DNA of 64,000 nt from Psychrobacter ciconiae (GTDB lineage Bacteria > Pseudomonadota > Gammaproteobacteria > Pseudomonadales > Moraxellaceae), in the NCBI RefSeq assembly GCF_904846055.1, contig NZ_CAJGYV010000001.1, positions 2,356,001 through 2,420,000 of the forward strand, read 5' to 3'. Shown here piece by piece: positions 28,764 through 37,467 of this stretch. Under the pieces are notes generated by a model that worked only from the letters and a program-made list of their open reading frames with translations, was not told where the DNA came from and ran no database searches. The translations under genes were made by a program, and so were the position numbers. How positions within the stretch are numbered: the first letter of the stretch is position 1; every line of letters begins with the position of its first letter.

Positions 28764-29807
28764 ATGGCTAAAGCTGCTATTTCAAAAAACCGCCTAAACC
28801 CAATTTGGCAAGCTCGATTAAATCGCTTTCGGCAAAATCGCTTGGGCGTTATCTCGCTCATCCTGTTTTTAGTGATTTTTGTGATTTGTATGGCAGCAAA
28901 TGTGATTGCCAATGACAAGCCGCTATTGGTGAAATTTGATGATGAGTTTTTCGTGCCGGTTGCCAGAGCTTATCCAGAAACAGCATTTGGCGGTATTTTT
29001 GAAACTGAAGCCAATTATAAAGACCCTGCGGTTCAAGAATTGATTAACGCAAAAGGCTTTATGGTCATGCCACCGATTGCCTTTGCTGACCAAACGCCCA
29101 ACGTCGAGCTTGGATTGCCGTATCCTGCGCCGCCCAACGCGCAAAACTGGCTTGGAACGGACGACCAAGGTCGCGATGTTTTGGCGCGGATTCTTTACGG
29201 CATGCGCGTGTCACTGCTGTTTGGCATTGCGCTAACGCTTGCCTGCGCGGCAATCGGCATTGTGGTTGGTGCGGTTCAAGGCTATTACGGCGGCTGGGTG
29301 GATTTGGCAGGTCAGCGCTTGATGGAAGTTTGGGGCGGGATGCCGCAGCTGTTTATGATTATCATTTTGGTCAGCTTATTTAGCCCAAGTATTGCGCTAT
29401 TATTTGCCATGATGCTGTTGTTTGGTTGGATGGGACTTGTGGGCTTGGTTCGGGCGGAGTTTTTGCGGGCGCGTAATTTTGATTATGTCCGCGCGGCTCG
29501 CAATTTGGGTGTCAGTGACTCGCAAATCATGTTTCGCCATATTTTGCCCAATGCTCTTGCCTCAAGCTTATCGCAGCTGCCGTTTATACTCACTGCCAAT
29601 ATCGTGGCGTTAACCGCGCTTGATTTTTTGGGTTATGGTTTGCCGCCTGGTTCGCCGTCGCTTGGTGAGCTGATGGTTCAAGGTAAAAACAATTTAGATG
29701 CGCCTTGGCTTGCCTTATCTGGATTTTTTAGTTTGACCATCGTGTTGTCCTTGCTGATTTTTATTGGTGAAGCGCTTCGCGATGCGTTTGACCCGAGGCG
29801 CTCATAA
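28764..29807 (+). CDS. yejE: Peptide ABC transporter permease, YejE-like
   Basis: The 347-aa second permease of the Yej system has an N-terminal membrane helix, a periplasmic segment of about 90 residues (DKPLLVKFDDEFFVPV, then ETAFGG), and five more helices. The LGTDDQGRDVLARILYGMRVSL motif region is typical of DppC/YejE, and the EAA loop reads RNFDYVRAARNLGVSDSQIM. Its stop codon shares a base with the yejF start (TAATG), implying coupled translation. Confidence 0.93.
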   Translation: MAKAAISKNRLNPIWQARLNRFRQNRLGVISLILFLVIFVICMAANVIANDKPLLVKFDDEFFVPVARAYPETAFGGIFETEANYKDPAVQELINAKGFMVMPPIAFADQTPNVELGLPYPAPPNAQNWLGTDDQGRDVLARILYGMRVSLLFGIALTLACAAIGIVVGAVQGYYGGWVDLAGQRLMEVWGGMPQLFMIIILVSLFSPSIALLFAMMLLFGWMGLVGLVRAEFLRARNFDYVRAARNLGVSDSQIMFRHILPNALASSLSQLPFILTANIVALTALDFLGYGLPPGSPSLGELMVQGKNNLDAPWLALSGFFSLTIVLSLLIFIGEALRDAFDPRRS

Positions 29808-31435
29808 TGAAGCCAATTGATTCAACAATAAATAATAAAACTGCTTCGGTGTTAAGCGTTCAAAATTTGCAAATTTCCACGCCAAAGCAAACCGTTTTGG
29901 TGGATGATTTAAGCTTTGAATTGCAAAAAGGCAAAACCCTTGCCATCGTTGGCGAGTCCGGCTCTGGCAAGTCCATCAGCAGCTTAGCATTGCTTGGACT
30001 GCTGCCGACAAGCTTGAATATTTTAGGAAAAGCTCAACTAACTGCGGTTGGCGCGTTGCCAATTCATGATGCGGATAACAATGACAAGCTGTTTAAAAGC
30101 ATTCGCGGTCGCCAAATCGGCATGGTTTTTCAAGAGCCGATGACGGCGCTCAATCCGCTGCACACGGTCGGCAAACAGATTTTTGAGTCATTAAAACTTG
30201 CCGGAATCCCTAAAACCAACTGGCGTAAGCAAACGCTAGACTTGCTAAACGACGTTCAAATCACCAACCCAAGCGACAAGCTGGCAAGGTTTCCGCATGA
30301 ATTGTCCGGCGGTCAGCGTCAGCGCGTGATGATCGCTATGGCATTGGCGCAAAATCCAGATATTTTGATTGCCGATGAGCCAACCACCGCCCTTGATGTG
30401 ACCTTACAGCATGAGGTTTTAGCATTATTAAACCGCTTAAAAGCCGAGCGGCAATTGGCAATGGTTTTAATCAGTCATGATTTAAACCTCGTTCGCCGCT
30501 ATAGTGATGATGTCATCGTCATGCGTCAAGGTCGCGTGGTGGAGGCGGGAGCAACCCAAGATATTTTTGCCAACCCCAAAGCGGATTATACGCGCGCTTT
30601 GATTAACCAAGACTTTGGGCAAGCGCTGACCATTGTTGATGACTCAAATCCGGTATTAACGGTCGAAAGTTTAAGCGTCCGTTATCCTTTGCAAAAGCGC
30701 TTTTTTGGTGGGGTGAAATTTTGGTTTGATGCGGTAAAAGACCTAACGTTTAGTCTGCCGCAAGGTCAAGCTTTGGGTATCGTCGGCGAGTCTGGGTCAG
30801 GAAAGACCACCACAGCACTTGCGCTTTGCCGATTGCTTGGCAATCAAGCCACTGTTAACGGTCAAATCTGTATTCACAACCAAGATATTTTGGCGCTTGG
30901 CAAGTCTGAGCTTCGCAAATTTCGCGCCGAAATTCAAATGGTCTTTCAAGACCCCTTTGCCAGTATTAACCCTCGAATGACGGTGCTACAAATCATTGAA
31001 GAAGGCTTAATCGCTCAAGGAATTGATAAAAACACGCGGCAATCACAAGTCATTGATAGCTTGCAAACGGTTCAACTTCCTACCGATTTTATCCACCGCT
31101 ATCCGCATGAGCTATCCGGCGGTCAGCGGCAGCGGGTTGCCCTTGCCCGAGCGCTCATCATGAAGCCAAAGCTTATCGTCCTTGATGAGCCGACCTCCGC
31201 GCTTGACAGCTCAACGCAGGTGACGGTTGTTAAACTCCTTCGCGATATCCAAAAAAACTTTGGTATCAGCTTTGTGATGATTAGCCATGATTTAAACGTC
31301 GTTCGAGCCCTTTGTCAGTCAATACTGGTGCTTAAAGACGGCGTTTGCGTTGAGGCGGGCGAGGCGCAAACTGTTTTTAATACGCCTTCCCATCCTTATA
31401 CCCAAGCGCTACTTAGGGCAAGTGTCAGCCATTAG
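29807..31435 (+). CDS. yejF: Peptide ABC transporter ATP-binding protein, YejF-like (two ABC domains)
   Basis: This 542-aa ATPase fuses two ABC domains. The first has Walker A GESGSGKS (49-56), LSGGQRQRV and Walker B ILIADEPTTALD. The second has GESGSGKTT (near 325), LSGGQRQRVALARAL and LIVLDEPTSALD. Both carry the oligopeptide-type C-terminal segment (NPKADYTRAL and TPSHPYTQALL). It powers YejB/YejE. It is the last gene of the serC-yejA-gloB-yejBEF string. Confidence 0.95.
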   Translation: MKPIDSTINNKTASVLSVQNLQISTPKQTVLVDDLSFELQKGKTLAIVGESGSGKSISSLALLGLLPTSLNILGKAQLTAVGALPIHDADNNDKLFKSIRGRQIGMVFQEPMTALNPLHTVGKQIFESLKLAGIPKTNWRKQTLDLLNDVQITNPSDKLARFPHELSGGQRQRVMIAMALAQNPDILIADEPTTALDVTLQHEVLALLNRLKAERQLAMVLISHDLNLVRRYSDDVIVMRQGRVVEAGATQDIFANPKADYTRALINQDFGQALTIVDDSNPVLTVESLSVRYPLQKRFFGGVKFWFDAVKDLTFSLPQGQALGIVGESGSGKTTTALALCRLLGNQATVNGQICIHNQDILALGKSELRKFRAEIQMVFQDPFASINPRMTVLQIIEEGLIAQGIDKNTRQSQVIDSLQTVQLPTDFIHRYPHELSGGQRQRVALARALIMKPKLIVLDEPTSALDSSTQVTVVKLLRDIQKNFGISFVMISHDLNVVRALCQSILVLKDGVCVEAGEAQTVFNTPSHPYTQALLRASVSH

Positions 31436-31541
31436 CAGCTCATTTTTTTAAATATTATCTTGAATTAATCATTAACAATAATGGTATTTTTCGCTGGCTA
31501 AATTCAATTATAATCACTTTTTTTATCATCAAGAGCACCTC

Positions 31542-32066
31542 ATGCTAAAAAAAGTGGAATTTGCGTTGGAAAAAGCCATCTTTAACAGTCGTTGGTTGAT
31601 TGCGCCATTTTATGTGGGCTTGGTCATTGCCATTGGGCTGCTGTTTATCAAGTTTGTGCAAGAGCTTTGGCACATGAGCACTCACGTTTTTACCGCCGCT
31701 GAAGCCGATGTTATCGTCGGTATTTTAGCGCTTGTGGATATGTCACTTGTTGCCAACCTGTTGATCATTATTATTTTTAGTGGTTATGAGATTTTTGTTT
31801 CTAAAATTGATACCGACAATCACGAAGACCGCCCCGAGTGGATGGGTAAAATTGACTTTTCAGGGCTAAAATTAAAGGTTATCGGTGCGATTGTGGCGAT
31901 TTCTGCGATTGATTTACTGAAGTCATTTATGGACATCCCAAAGGACTTGACCGATGCTGATGCCAACAGCCTGATGTGGAAAGTCATCATTCACATGACT
32001 TTTGTGGTTTCAGGCGTTTTGTTTGCGGTGATGGATAAAGTGGCAGGCGATACCAAAAAGCATTGA
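31542..32066 (+). CDS. YqhA/UPF0114 family membrane protein
   Basis: This 174-aa inner-membrane protein of unknown function has three or four hydrophobic helices. The N-terminus LEKAIFNSRWLIAPFYVGL and the central loop VSKIDTDNHEDRPEWMGKIDFSGLK (quoted in part: EDRPEWMGKIDFSGLK) are hallmarks of UPF0114. AAGAGCACC lies upstream of the ATG. It is separated from yejF by 106 bases and is probably independent. Confidence 0.88.
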   Translation: MLKKVEFALEKAIFNSRWLIAPFYVGLVIAIGLLFIKFVQELWHMSTHVFTAAEADVIVGILALVDMSLVANLLIIIIFSGYEIFVSKIDTDNHEDRPEWMGKIDFSGLKLKVIGAIVAISAIDLLKSFMDIPKDLTDADANSLMWKVIIHMTFVVSGVLFAVMDKVAGDTKKH

Positions 32067-32086
32067 TTTGCCCCTCACTTAACAAT

Positions 32087-32128
32087 AAACCTTGTCAGCG
32101 ACTTTTGGGTTAAGCGCTGACAAGGTTT
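32087..32128. terminator. Strong hairpin between convergent yqhA-like and MBL genes
   Basis: AAACCTTGTCAGCG pairs perfectly with CGCTGACAAGGTTT around a 14-base loop. Only three Ts follow on each side, so termination efficiency is uncertain, but the position between two convergent stops supports it. Confidence 0.65.
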
Positions 32129-32151
32129 GCCATTTAAAAAGCCCAATTGCT

Positions 32152-32967
32152 TTAAGGTTGATAACCATTTAGCAGCTCAATATAGCGATTGACGCTGCGG
32201 TTAATCACCCATTTGGCGTCCGTCTTGACCGTTTTGCCATCAAACGCGCCGTAAATTCGGTCAAACTCCCACGGCTGCAAGGTGTCACCAATGCGCTGAA
32301 CCGTCTGGGCAGATAGCGGCAGCATATTTGGGTAGCTCCACATAAAAGACACGCGGCGGACGTCTTCTGCCACTTGGACAATGTCGCCGCTCATCAGCAC
32401 CCCTTTACCTTCCGCGCCTTGTGACCAGTGCAGTACCGTTCCGCCCGCAAAGTGACCCCCTAAGCGAATTAAGCTTAAGCCATCACCCAAATCCAAAGTC
32501 TCGCCTTGCCAAAAAGTCAAATGGTCGTCCTCGCGCATCACCCAATCGTGATCCGCGTCATGAAGATAGACCGGAGCGTCAAACGCCTGCGCCCAGTCTT
32601 GCATGGTGGTGTAGTAATGCGGGTGTGAGATGGCAATGGCTTTAAGACCGCCCATCGCTCGGATGATTTGTTCGGTGGCAGGGTCAAGTAAGGAGATACA
32701 ATCCCAAAGAATGTTACCGCTTGGGGTTTGAATTAAAAAAGCGCGTTGAGCAATGGCAAAGTCCGGATACGTTTTTATTTCAAATAAATTGGGCTCGTGA
32801 AGTTTCCAGCGGTTAGAATGCGACTCAGTCAACTTATCAAAGGCAATCCACTCTTGACCGGTTGGCGGCACAAATTGGCGCTCGTCATCGCAAATGGGGC
32901 AAAATTTGGGCGGTGCGTCGCTTTTTGGGTAAGACGTTCCGCAAGTGCTACATAAAAATAAAGTCAT
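32152..32967 (-). CDS. MBL-fold protein with N-terminal rubredoxin-like zinc/iron ribbon
   Basis: The 271-aa protein starts with four cysteines (C6, C9, C23, C26) in a rubredoxin-like knuckle and continues into a metallo-beta-lactamase fold. The usual HxHxDH motif is replaced by SHPHYYTTMQDWA. The later GGHFAGGTVLHW and MSGDIVQV elements are kept. Metal binding is therefore probably partial or different. Similar proteins are generally annotated only as MBL-fold hydrolases. The ATG is chosen because AAGGA lies nine bases upstream; the preceding GTG is an alternative. Substrate unknown. Confidence 0.75.
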   Translation of the reverse strand: MTLFLCSTCGTSYPKSDAPPKFCPICDDERQFVPPTGQEWIAFDKLTESHSNRWKLHEPNLFEIKTYPDFAIAQRAFLIQTPSGNILWDCISLLDPATEQIIRAMGGLKAIAISHPHYYTTMQDWAQAFDAPVYLHDADHDWVMREDDHLTFWQGETLDLGDGLSLIRLGGHFAGGTVLHWSQGAEGKGVLMSGDIVQVAEDVRRVSFMWSYPNMLPLSAQTVQRIGDTLQPWEFDRIYGAFDGKTVKTDAKWVINRSVNRYIELLNGYQP

Positions 32968-33109
32968 CACAAAATCCTTGTCGATGCTATTGTAATCATT
33001 TAATTTATAATGAGTGACGTTAAAATCTATTTATAGAATTATGCAAAAGAAAAAGGCATAACATAGAACGCTAAACAAATACTTAAGCTATCTTGTCAAA
33101 ATCAACACG

Positions 33110-33136
33110 AAAAAAAGGACACTTTTGTGTCCTTTT
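33110..33136 (-). terminator. folE terminator
   Basis: AAAAAAAGGACAC, TTTT, GTGTCCTTTT: on the minus strand a GGACAC stem is followed by seven Ts, about 45 bases past the folE stop. Confidence 0.8.
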
Positions 33137-33182
33137 AGTATGAGCGTTATAATTACATAGATGAAATGGCGTTAAATGTTCC

Positions 33183-33779
33183 CTAAAACGCAGGTTTACG
33201 CTTAGGAACGGCATTTAAAAACTCATTTCGAGCTTGATTGTCATGGACAAATTCGCCAAGCATTGAGGTGGTTCTGGTCGTTGACATTTGCTTATTGACG
33301 CCGCGCATCATCATGCACATGTGGGCGGCGTCCATAACAACCGCAACGCCGCGACAGCCGGTAACGTCCATAATGGTTTGAGCTACTTGCTCACTGAGGT
33401 TTTCTTGAATTTGTAGCCGCCGCGCAAACATATCCACAATTCGAGCAAATTTGGACAGCCCGAGCACCTGACCATTTGGCAAATAGCCGATGTGAGCGAC
33501 GCCATGAAACGGCAGCAAATGATGCTCGCAAAGTGAGTAAAACTCAATATTTTGCACCAAAACCAGCTCACGATTGGTCGATGGAAATACAGCATCATTG
33601 ACCACTTCAGTCAGGTCTTGATGATAGCCGCGCGTGAGATGGGCAAATGCCTTGGCGGCTCGTTTTGGCGTATCTTCAAGACCAGGGCGCTCTAAATCTT
33701 CGCCAGTTGAGCTGATGAGCTGACGGTAGGAGTCTATGCTTTCTTGGTAGTCGGAGGTTAAGGTTGGGGTGCTACTCAT
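33183..33779 (-). CDS. folE: GTP cyclohydrolase I
   Basis: FolE converts GTP to 7,8-dihydroneopterin triphosphate, the first step of tetrahydrofolate synthesis. The 198-aa protein has the zinc/active-site motifs [14 protein letters not shown] and HMCMMMRGV, plus TPKRAAKAF near the N-terminus and [20 protein letters not shown]. It is a typical bacterial type-IA enzyme. The Shine-Dalgarno is weak. It is transcribed away from fabI, with 386 bases between them. Confidence 0.96.
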   Translation of the reverse strand: MSSTPTLTSDYQESIDSYRQLISSTGEDLERPGLEDTPKRAAKAFAHLTRGYHQDLTEVVNDAVFPSTNRELVLVQNIEFYSLCEHHLLPFHGVAHIGYLPNGQVLGLSKFARIVDMFARRLQIQENLSEQVAQTIMDVTGCRGVAVVMDAAHMCMMMRGVNKQMSTTRTTSMLGEFVHDNQARNEFLNAVPKRKPAF

Positions 33780-34023
33780 AAGGTTATCAACCGTCCAAAA
33801 GGTAAAAATCGCTTACGACCAAATTGATAATAACCATTTGGCATAGGCTTGCAATCATAAAGTTGCGCTGATTATACGTGAAATTAAGGCAATTTCCTAC
33901 CATTTGCTTATTATTGTTATAATATAACGCTTGTGAAGTTTGAGTTTAATAAAAGTCGCGGCAGCAAACATTGCTATAATCACAAAATCGTGGCGCTCCC
34001 ATCAAATGCTGCAAGTTTACGAC

Positions 34024-34052
34024 TGTTTACTTAATTTTGAATCGTGTATAAT
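34024..34052 (+). promoter_or_regulatory. Candidate fabI promoter
   Basis: TATAAT at 34047-34052 has a weak TGTTTA 17 bases upstream (34024-34029). If used, transcription starts near 34059 and the whole TTTATTG tract falls in the fabI 5' leader. Confidence 0.45.
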
Positions 34053-34072
34053 CAAAAGTGACCACTCAATTT

Positions 34073-34142
34073 TTTATTGTTTATTTTTTATTGTTTATTG
34101 TTTATTGTTTATTGTTTATTGTTTATTGTTTATTATTTATTA
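34073..34142. repeat. Heptanucleotide tandem repeat (TTTATTG)n upstream of fabI
   Basis: Ten consecutive 7-bp units: TTTATTG, TTTATTT, six perfect TTTATTG (34087-34128), then two TTTATTA. The tract ends 23 bases before the fabI ATG and just upstream of its AAGGG Shine-Dalgarno. Such tracts change copy number by slipped-strand mispairing, and 7-bp steps would alter leader length or promoter spacing without touching the protein. The rest of 33780-34165 is AT-rich and holds no gene I can support. Confidence 0.9.
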
Positions 34143-34165
34143 TTTTACTGTTATAAGGGTTTATT

Positions 34166-34969
34166 ATGCTACTTCAAGGACAGCGCTTTGTTGTTACGGG
34201 CATTGCAAGCAAACTATCCATCGCTTGGGCGATTGCCGAAGCTTTGCACCGTGAAGGCGCTTCGCTTATTTTGACTTATCCCAATGACAAAATCAAAAAG
34301 CGCGTTGATATGGCGGCAGAAACGTTTGGCGCTGATTTGGTTCTTGAGTGCGATGTGGCGTCAGACGAGTCCATCAAAGCTTGTTTTGATAAAGTTGCCG
34401 AGCATTGGGGCGACGGCATTGATGGGGTAGTTCATGCGATTGGCTTTGCCCCTATGGACCAATTAGACGGCGACTTTACTGACGCGACCACCCGCGAAGG
34501 CAGCCAAATTGCTCACGATATTTCAAGCTATAGCTTTGTTGCCCTAGCCAAAGCCGGTCGTGAGCTGCTTGCCAAGCGCCGCGGCTCGATGCTGACCTTA
34601 ACTTATGAAGGCAGCATTTCGGTATTGCCAAACTACAACGTTATGGGAATGGCAAAAGCCAGCCTTGAGGCAAGCGTTCGCTACTTGGCAACGTCGCTTG
34701 GCGGCGAAGGCATCCGTGTTAACGCTATTTCTGCGGGGCCTATCCGTACTTTGGCAGCAAGTGGCATCAAATCGTTCCGAAAAATGCTCGATATCAGCGA
34801 AAAAATTGCCCCGCTTCAGCGCAATGTCAGTCAAGAAGAAGTTGGTAATGCGGCGCTGTTTTTATTATCACCTTGGGCGTCTGGCATTACCGGCGAGATT
34901 TTATTTGTTGATGCTGGGTTTAACACCGTGGCAATCAGTCCAGCGTTGATGCAGGAAGATTCTGAATAA
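34166..34969 (+). CDS. fabI: Enoyl-[acyl-carrier-protein] reductase (NADH), FabI type
   Basis: FabI reduces trans-2-enoyl-ACP in the last step of each fatty-acid elongation cycle and is the triclosan target. The 267-aa SDR has the catalytic pair Tyr147 and Tyr157 with Lys164, matching E. coli Tyr146/Tyr156/Lys163, within [20 protein letters not shown]. The cofactor region near the N-terminus is [17 protein letters not shown], and [17 protein letters not shown] is strongly conserved. AAGGG lies six to seven bases before the ATG. A 7-bp tandem tract lies directly upstream and could set its expression level. Confidence 0.96.
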   Translation: MLLQGQRFVVTGIASKLSIAWAIAEALHREGASLILTYPNDKIKKRVDMAAETFGADLVLECDVASDESIKACFDKVAEHWGDGIDGVVHAIGFAPMDQLDGDFTDATTREGSQIAHDISSYSFVALAKAGRELLAKRRGSMLTLTYEGSISVLPNYNVMGMAKASLEASVRYLATSLGGEGIRVNAISAGPIRTLAASGIKSFRKMLDISEKIAPLQRNVSQEEVGNAALFLLSPWASGITGEILFVDAGFNTVAISPALMQEDSE

Positions 34970-35028
34970 TAACAAGAATAATGATAAAGATTATTGCATT
35001 TTAATTGCTTTTATCAGTAATAAGACCA

Positions 35029-35058
35029 AGAAGGCAGCCAAAAGGCTGTCTTTTTTGA
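35029..35058 (+). terminator. fabI terminator
   Basis: AAGGCAGCC, AAAA, GGCTGTCTT followed by Ts forms a compact stem 60 bases past the fabI stop. Confidence 0.8.
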
Positions 35059-35100
35059 TTATAATAAAGGGGTTGTTAGACAGTAAAGTAAGGGCGATGA

Positions 35101-35808
35101 ATGATTACCAGACTGCCAAGATGGATATTTTGGGGCGGGGCGGTGCTTGCCTTTAGCGCAGGCTGTGTCAATACCGCCGCGCTGATGGGGTTTACTCGGC
35201 TTTCGGTGTCGCACGTGACCGGAAACGTCAGCTTTTTTTCAGCAGCAATCGCCCATTTAGATTTCAAAAGCCTGTTATTTATCGGCGCATCGTTACTGTC
35301 ATTTTTAACCGGTGCGATTTTAAGTGGCTTTGTGGTCGGTCAGACCTCATTGAAGCTGGGCAAAAGCTACGGTCGCGCGCTGTATATCGAAGCATTTTTG
35401 CTGCTTATCAGCTACTTTTTATACCAAGAGCATGATTATTTAGGTCAGCTTGCTGCTGCTATGGCTTGTGGTCTGCAAAATGCGATGGTTGCCACCTATA
35501 GCGGCGCCGTCATTCGCACCACGCATTTGACGGGGCTGACCTCGGACATGGGCGCCGCGATTGGCAATTGGCTTGCCGGTCGCAAAATCAGCAAACCCAC
35601 CCTTGGCTTTCAAGCCATTATTTGGTACTGCTTTTGCGGCGGCGGCATAGTTGGCGCATTTTTATTTGCCAAAGTTGGCTACAATGCGCTTTTTGTTCCG
35701 ATTGCCATCGTACTATCTGCTGCCTTTTTTTATAACTATGCCTCGGACAAGTTGCCTGAAAAGCGCCAACCTAGAAAAAACAGACAAAAAAAGCGCTTTT
35801 CGTCATAA
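35101..35808 (+). CDS. DUF1275 (YoaK family) membrane protein
   Basis: This 235-aa inner-membrane protein has about six hydrophobic segments. The family markers are GCVNTAALMGFTRLSVSHVTGN and MACGLQNAMVATYSGAVIRTTHLTG (quoted in part: LQNAMVATYSGAVIRTTHLT). It ends in a basic Lys/Arg tail. Function unknown; DUF1275 proteins are sometimes described as possible transporters, without proof. AAGGG lies before the ATG. Confidence 0.85.
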   Translation: MITRLPRWIFWGGAVLAFSAGCVNTAALMGFTRLSVSHVTGNVSFFSAAIAHLDFKSLLFIGASLLSFLTGAILSGFVVGQTSLKLGKSYGRALYIEAFLLLISYFLYQEHDYLGQLAAAMACGLQNAMVATYSGAVIRTTHLTGLTSDMGAAIGNWLAGRKISKPTLGFQAIIWYCFCGGGIVGAFLFAKVGYNALFVPIAIVLSAAFFYNYASDKLPEKRQPRKNRQKKRFSS

Positions 35809-35876
35809 GGCGCTTACCTAAGCGTCAGCTGCTATATTGAAGCTGCCTTATCATGCAGTTTTAGCGGTTGTTTGCT

Positions 35877-36284
35877 TTAATTAACTTTTCCTAACTCCCC
35901 CAAAGAGATGGATCCAAAGCGCGTTAATATCAAGGCTTCAGCTTCATTCATAACGTCTTTTAGCGCATTGTTAACTGAGATTTCGATAGCGCAGTTTGAG
36001 TGTTCATCAGTCAACCCCACAGTAAAAATCGATGATTCACCCAACGCCTTATGGATATCCAATAAGGTCAGGTGGTCAAGCGGTTTTGTCAGCTCCCAGC
36101 CGCCATTGTGACCTTTGGTTGATTGTACATAGCCATGATTGCGCAGTGCAGCAAGCAGCCGCCGAACCACAACAGGGTTGGTAGATAGCATTTTTGCAAT
36201 GCCTTCTGAGGTGACCGGCTTGTTAGCGTTATTGAGATGCACCAGAACGTGAAGTGCTCTGGAAAGTCGGCTGTCTTTTCTCAT
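35877..36284 (-). CDS. Rrf2-family transcriptional regulator
   Basis: The 135-aa winged-helix protein has MRKDSRLSRALHVLVHL at the N-terminus, the recognition region LSTNPVVVRRLLAALRNHGYVQSTKG (quoted in part: NPVVVRRLLAALRNHGYV) and NGGWELTKP. It has only one cysteine (SNCAIEI), so the three-cysteine iron-sulfur site of IscR/NsrR is absent. It resembles the YwnA-type branch, which responds in other ways. It is divergent from an FAD oxidoreductase gene, with a palindrome in the shared region, so it probably regulates that gene. Confidence 0.88.
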   Translation of the reverse strand: MRKDSRLSRALHVLVHLNNANKPVTSEGIAKMLSTNPVVVRRLLAALRNHGYVQSTKGHNGGWELTKPLDHLTLLDIHKALGESSIFTVGLTDEHSNCAIEISVNNALKDVMNEAEALILTRFGSISLGELGKVN

Positions 36285-36356
36285 TTTGTGTCCTTTTTAA
36301 CGTTTTACTGATGACAAAATATTTACAAGGTCATGGATTGCTATCTTTTGATTATC

Positions 36357-36377
36357 ATGTAACAATAAAAGTTACAT
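36357..36377. promoter_or_regulatory. Candidate Rrf2 operator
   Basis: ATGTAAC, seven bases, GTTACAT forms a perfect 7-bp inverted repeat 26 bases before the oxidoreductase start, in the region shared with the divergent Rrf2 gene. Its position suits an operator for that regulator. Confidence 0.55.
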
Positions 36378-36402
36378 TAGGGTCAAATAAAGTGAGTTTA
36401 CC

Positions 36403-37302
36403 ATGAAAACAGAGGTCATTATTATTGGTGGGAGTTTTGCGGGGTTGTCAGCCGCCATGCCGCTCGTTCGCGGTCGTCGTCAAGTCGTTTTGATAGATGC
36501 TAACTCACCTCGCAATCGCTTTGCAAAAAAATCACATGGCGTGTTTTGTATAGATGGCAAAGCCCCTGCCGAAATTCGTTCAACCGCGTTATCTCAATTA
36601 AGCGCTTATCCAACTTTTCAGGTGGTAGAGCAAACAGCGACCAAAATAACTCAGACGCCTGACGGGTTTGTCGTCACTCTAAACAACGGTGAAACCTATG
36701 AGGCTAAAAAACTGATTTTGGCGATGGGCGTCACCGATCAGCTGCCTGATATCGTAGGGCTAAAAGAGCATTGGGGAACCAGTGTTATCCATTGCCCGTA
36801 TTGCCATGGTTATGAGTTACGAGACGGGGCGCTTGGGGTATTAGCCACAAGTGAGATGGCGTTTCACCAAGCGGTTATGATTCCAGACTGGGGAGTAACC
36901 ACCTTATTTACCCAAGGTCAGTTTAATCCTGATGGTGAGATTTTAGCTCAGTTAATCCGTCGCGATGTGGCGATAGAAAAAACCGCCATAACTCAGATAC
37001 TAGGAGACGGCGAGCAAATTCACGCGGTTTGTTTGACCGATGGTCGCCAAATTCCCCTTAACGGACTATATGTTGCTCCGAACGTGGTGATAGATTCGCC
37101 GCTGCTTCAGTCATTAAATCTTGAAACCTTAGCAACACCGATGGGGGTAACAGTGAAAGTCAATAACTTTAAAGAAAGTTCTATAAAAGGGGTGTTTGTC
37201 GCCGGTGACCTATCAAATCCTATGCAAAATGCCACTCTTGCCATTTCGTCGGGGATGATGGCGGGCGTGTCAGCACATCGCGCCTTAATTTTTAACGACT
37301 AG
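36403..37302 (+). CDS. NAD(P)/FAD-dependent oxidoreductase, thioredoxin-reductase-like
   Basis: This 299-aa flavoprotein has an N-terminal FAD Rossmann motif (IIGGSFAGLSAA), the redox-active pair CPYCHG in VIHCPYCHGYELRDG, and the C-terminal GVFVAGDLSNPMQNATLAISSG motif. The central NAD(P) domain lacks an intact GxGxxA (reads GVLATSEMAF), a feature of the atypical thioredoxin-reductase-like group. The natural partner is unknown. It is divergent from an Rrf2 regulator that may control it in response to redox or electrophile stress; that link is inference. Confidence 0.85.
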   Translation: MKTEVIIIGGSFAGLSAAMPLVRGRRQVVLIDANSPRNRFAKKSHGVFCIDGKAPAEIRSTALSQLSAYPTFQVVEQTATKITQTPDGFVVTLNNGETYEAKKLILAMGVTDQLPDIVGLKEHWGTSVIHCPYCHGYELRDGALGVLATSEMAFHQAVMIPDWGVTTLFTQGQFNPDGEILAQLIRRDVAIEKTAITQILGDGEQIHAVCLTDGRQIPLNGLYVAPNVVIDSPLLQSLNLETLATPMGVTVKVNNFKESSIKGVFVAGDLSNPMQNATLAISSGMMAGVSAHRALIFND

Positions 37303-37342
37303 TCTGAGCAACGATAAATCTAAGCAACGATAAAACCGCAAC

Positions 37343-37370
37343 CAGCCATCTTTACAGATGGCTTTTTTTG
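37343..37370 (+). terminator. Terminator after the FAD oxidoreductase gene
   Basis: AGCCATC, TTTACA, GATGGCT followed by seven Ts, about 40 bases past the stop codon. Confidence 0.85.
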
Positions 37371-37467
37371 ATGAAAAATGTTTTGATGAAAAAGGGCGTT
37401 GCGGGAAATTTATTTTTTAAATTGTGACATAGGTTTAGTTAAGACTTAGATTAAGTTAAGACATAGG

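Noticed and set aside
33940..34254. Plus-strand ORF of 104 aa across the TTTATTG tract with a hydrophobic periodic sequence
   Set aside because: The residues are only the translation of the 7-bp repeat. It overlaps fabI in another frame and has no family features or ribosome site.
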